Below, piece by piece: positions 62,823 through 64,000 of a DNA stretch of 64,000 nt. The position numbers and the translations under genes are program-made. Origin of the DNA: G965199725 sp965199725 (GTDB lineage: Bacteria; Pseudomonadota; Gammaproteobacteria; Nitrosococcales; Methylophagaceae); the NCBI GenBank assembly GCA_965199725.1, contig OZ241321.1:1240001-1304000 (forward strand), read 5' to 3'. Each line of letters begins with the position of its first letter. Position 1 is the first letter of the stretch. The notes under the pieces are model-generated. The model was not told the origin of the DNA. It saw nothing but the letters and a program-made list of their open reading frames with translations, and ran no database searches.

Positions 62823-64000
62823 TTAAGATTTACGCCATGTGGTCTTACTGGCAGTATCTTCAATAATAATACCCATTTTATTAAGCTGATTGCGCACTTC
62901 ATCTGCTACCTCCCAGTTTTTTTGTGATCTGGCCAGATTACGCTTATCAATTAACGCGGTAATTTCAGCAACATTATCATTGTTGTTATTTAATAAAAAA
63001 TCATCTGGTTGCTGTTGTAGCAAGCCTAGTACTCCGCCAAGCGAACGCAATAAACCTGCTAGATAACAAGCACGCTCACTACGTACATCTTGTTTATTCA
63101 GCGCCTGACGTACATCTGCCAATATTGACAACGCCAGCGGCGTATTAAAGTCATCATCCATTGCCTGACTAAAGCCATGCCCAAATTCCTTATCGTTCTG
63201 CCATGCTATATCTGTCTGCGGATGGATGTTTCGCAATGCAGTATAAAGCCTTGTCAATGCTGCTTTTGCCTGTGCTAACCTATCATCAGCGTAATTGAGC
63301 GGACTGCGATAGTGGCTGGTTATAATAAAATAGCGCACTACTTCTGCTGGGTATCTTTGTAATACTTCACGCACGGTGAAAAAATTATCCAGTGATTTAG
63401 ACATTTTTTCATCATCAACATGTACAAAACCATTGTGCATCCAATAATTGACTGACTTGCAATCATGAACACTCTCTGATTGCGCGATCTCATTTTCATG
63501 GTGAGGAAATTGTAAATCCTGACCACCACCATGAATATCAAAATGCTCCCCCAGACAAGTAGCCGACATTGCTGAACATTCAATATGCCATCCTGGTCGG
63601 CCTGGTCCCCACGGTGAACCCCACGCAGGCTCATGCGCTTTGGCTGCTTTCCATAACACAAAATCTAGTGGATCGTGCTTGGCTTCATTGACAGCAATGC
63701 GTTCACCTGAACGCAACTCATCAATGTGTCGACCTGATAACTTGCCATAATCACTAAACTTGCTGACGTCGTAATATATATCGCCGTTATCAGCGATATA
63801 GGCAATGTCTTTGGTAAGCAGGGTTCTTATCATACTGATAATAGCATCCATTGATTCTGTTGCTTTTGGCTCTTTATCAGGCGGCAATACATTTAAGGCG
63901 GTAGCATCATGATTCATCTCGGTAATAAATCGTTTGGTTAATGAGTGCACACTTTCATTATTCTGTTGCGCACGGATAATAATTTTGTCGTCAATATCAG
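62823..64000 (-). CDS. cysS: Cysteinyl-tRNA synthetase (5' end outside window)
   Basis: Class I aminoacyl-tRNA synthetase charging tRNA-Cys, incomplete: the reading frame stays open to 64000, where it reads DIDDKIIIRAQQNNES, so about 80 N-terminal residues with the HIGH motif lie beyond the edge. Present are the zinc-binding GWHIECSAM and FPHHENEIAQSE, KMSKS as DEKMSKSLDNFF, HYRSPLNYADD and the C-terminal anticodon domain ending GIIIEDTASKTTWRKS. The family residues of the active site are intact. Confidence 0.95.
   Translation of the reverse strand, partial: DIDDKIIIRAQQNNESVHSLTKRFITEMNHDATALNVLPPDKEPKATESMDAIISMIRTLLTKDIAYIADNGDIYYDVSKFSDYGKLSGRHIDELRSGERIAVNEAKHDPLDFVLWKAAKAHEPAWGSPWGPGRPGWHIECSAMSATCLGEHFDIHGGGQDLQFPHHENEIAQSESVHDCKSVNYWMHNGFVHVDDEKMSKSLDNFFTVREVLQRYPAEVVRYFIITSHYRSPLNYADDRLAQAKAALTRLYTALRNIHPQTDIAWQNDKEFGHGFSQAMDDDFNTPLALSILADVRQALNKQDVRSERACYLAGLLRSLGGVLGLLQQQPDDFLLNNNNDNVAEITALIDKRNLARSQKNWEVADEVRNQLNKMGIIIEDTASKTTWRKS

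Overview
The window is chromosomal DNA of a low-GC gammaproteobacterium. No species can be named from the sequence alone. The class is supported by gene order of the Pseudomonas/Escherichia type: trxB<>ftsK-lolA-rarA; mlaFEDCB-ibaG-murA-hisGDC; metW-metX-proC-yggS<>pilT-pilU; and carA-carB-greA-(DUF4149)-rlmE-ftsH-folP-glmM-tpiA-secG-tRNA-Leu. A MxaD-like protein next to a YVTN beta-propeller protein hints at a methylotrophic relative, but no methanol dehydrogenase is present, so this is only a hint.

Layout. 1-7.1 kb: a CzcCBA-type divalent-metal RND efflux operon, flanked on both sides by paralogous type IV pilin-like genes with identical cysteine spacing; one of the two has Lys instead of the conserved Glu5. 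7.2-10.6 kb: a fused LplT-Aas lysophospholipid transporter/acyltransferase/acyl-ACP synthetase. 11.1-16.5 kb: trxB, ftsK, lolA and rarA. 16.5-18.9 kb: a reverse-strand operon of MxaD-like protein, beta-propeller protein and rsmJ. 19.0-26.6 kb: retrograde phospholipid transport (Mla), ibaG, murA, and histidine biosynthesis hisG(short)-hisD-hisC. 26.6-33.1 kb (reverse): glnS, pyrE, metX/metW, proC and yggS. 33.2-35.4 kb: the pilus retraction ATPases PilT and PilU. 35.4-37.0 kb: a cytochrome c5-like protein and a zinc-less alcohol dehydrogenase/quinone reductase. 37.3-40.7 kb: an iron uptake pair (TonB siderophore receptor and PepSY membrane protein) behind a Fur box. 40.8-41.75 kb: a decayed glycosyltransferase-like gene. 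41.8-43.6 kb: aroE and hemB. 43.9-55.6 kb: the long forward housekeeping run from carA to tRNA-Leu. 55.9-58.1 kb: an OprO/OprP-like porin and an orphan TupA-like oxyanion-binding protein. 58.3-60.1 kb: a NYN-LOTUS-cold-shock protein, two small unrecognised genes and tRNA-Pro. 60.2-64 kb: folD and cysS, with a restriction-modification pair lying between them.

Genes working together: metal export (czcCBA), outer-membrane lipid asymmetry (mla, possibly with LplT-Aas), lipoprotein transport (lolA), twitching motility (pilT/pilU), siderophore-iron uptake, and amino-acid, pyrimidine, folate, heme and cell-wall biosynthesis.

Points most worth a second look: (1) a type II R-M pair whose BglII-family endonuclease is split by a frameshift with its D-x8-E-x-Q active site intact; (2) a glycosyltransferase relic in which a 7-bp tandem duplication causes the frameshift; (3) the paired pilins around czcCBA, one with E5K; (4) the NYN-LOTUS-CSD protein; (5) a Fur-controlled TonB receptor whose only well-placed start is CTG; (6) the MxaD-like/beta-propeller/rsmJ operon. 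I found no CRISPR array, prophage, transposase or rRNA, and no convincing entirely new multi-gene system.
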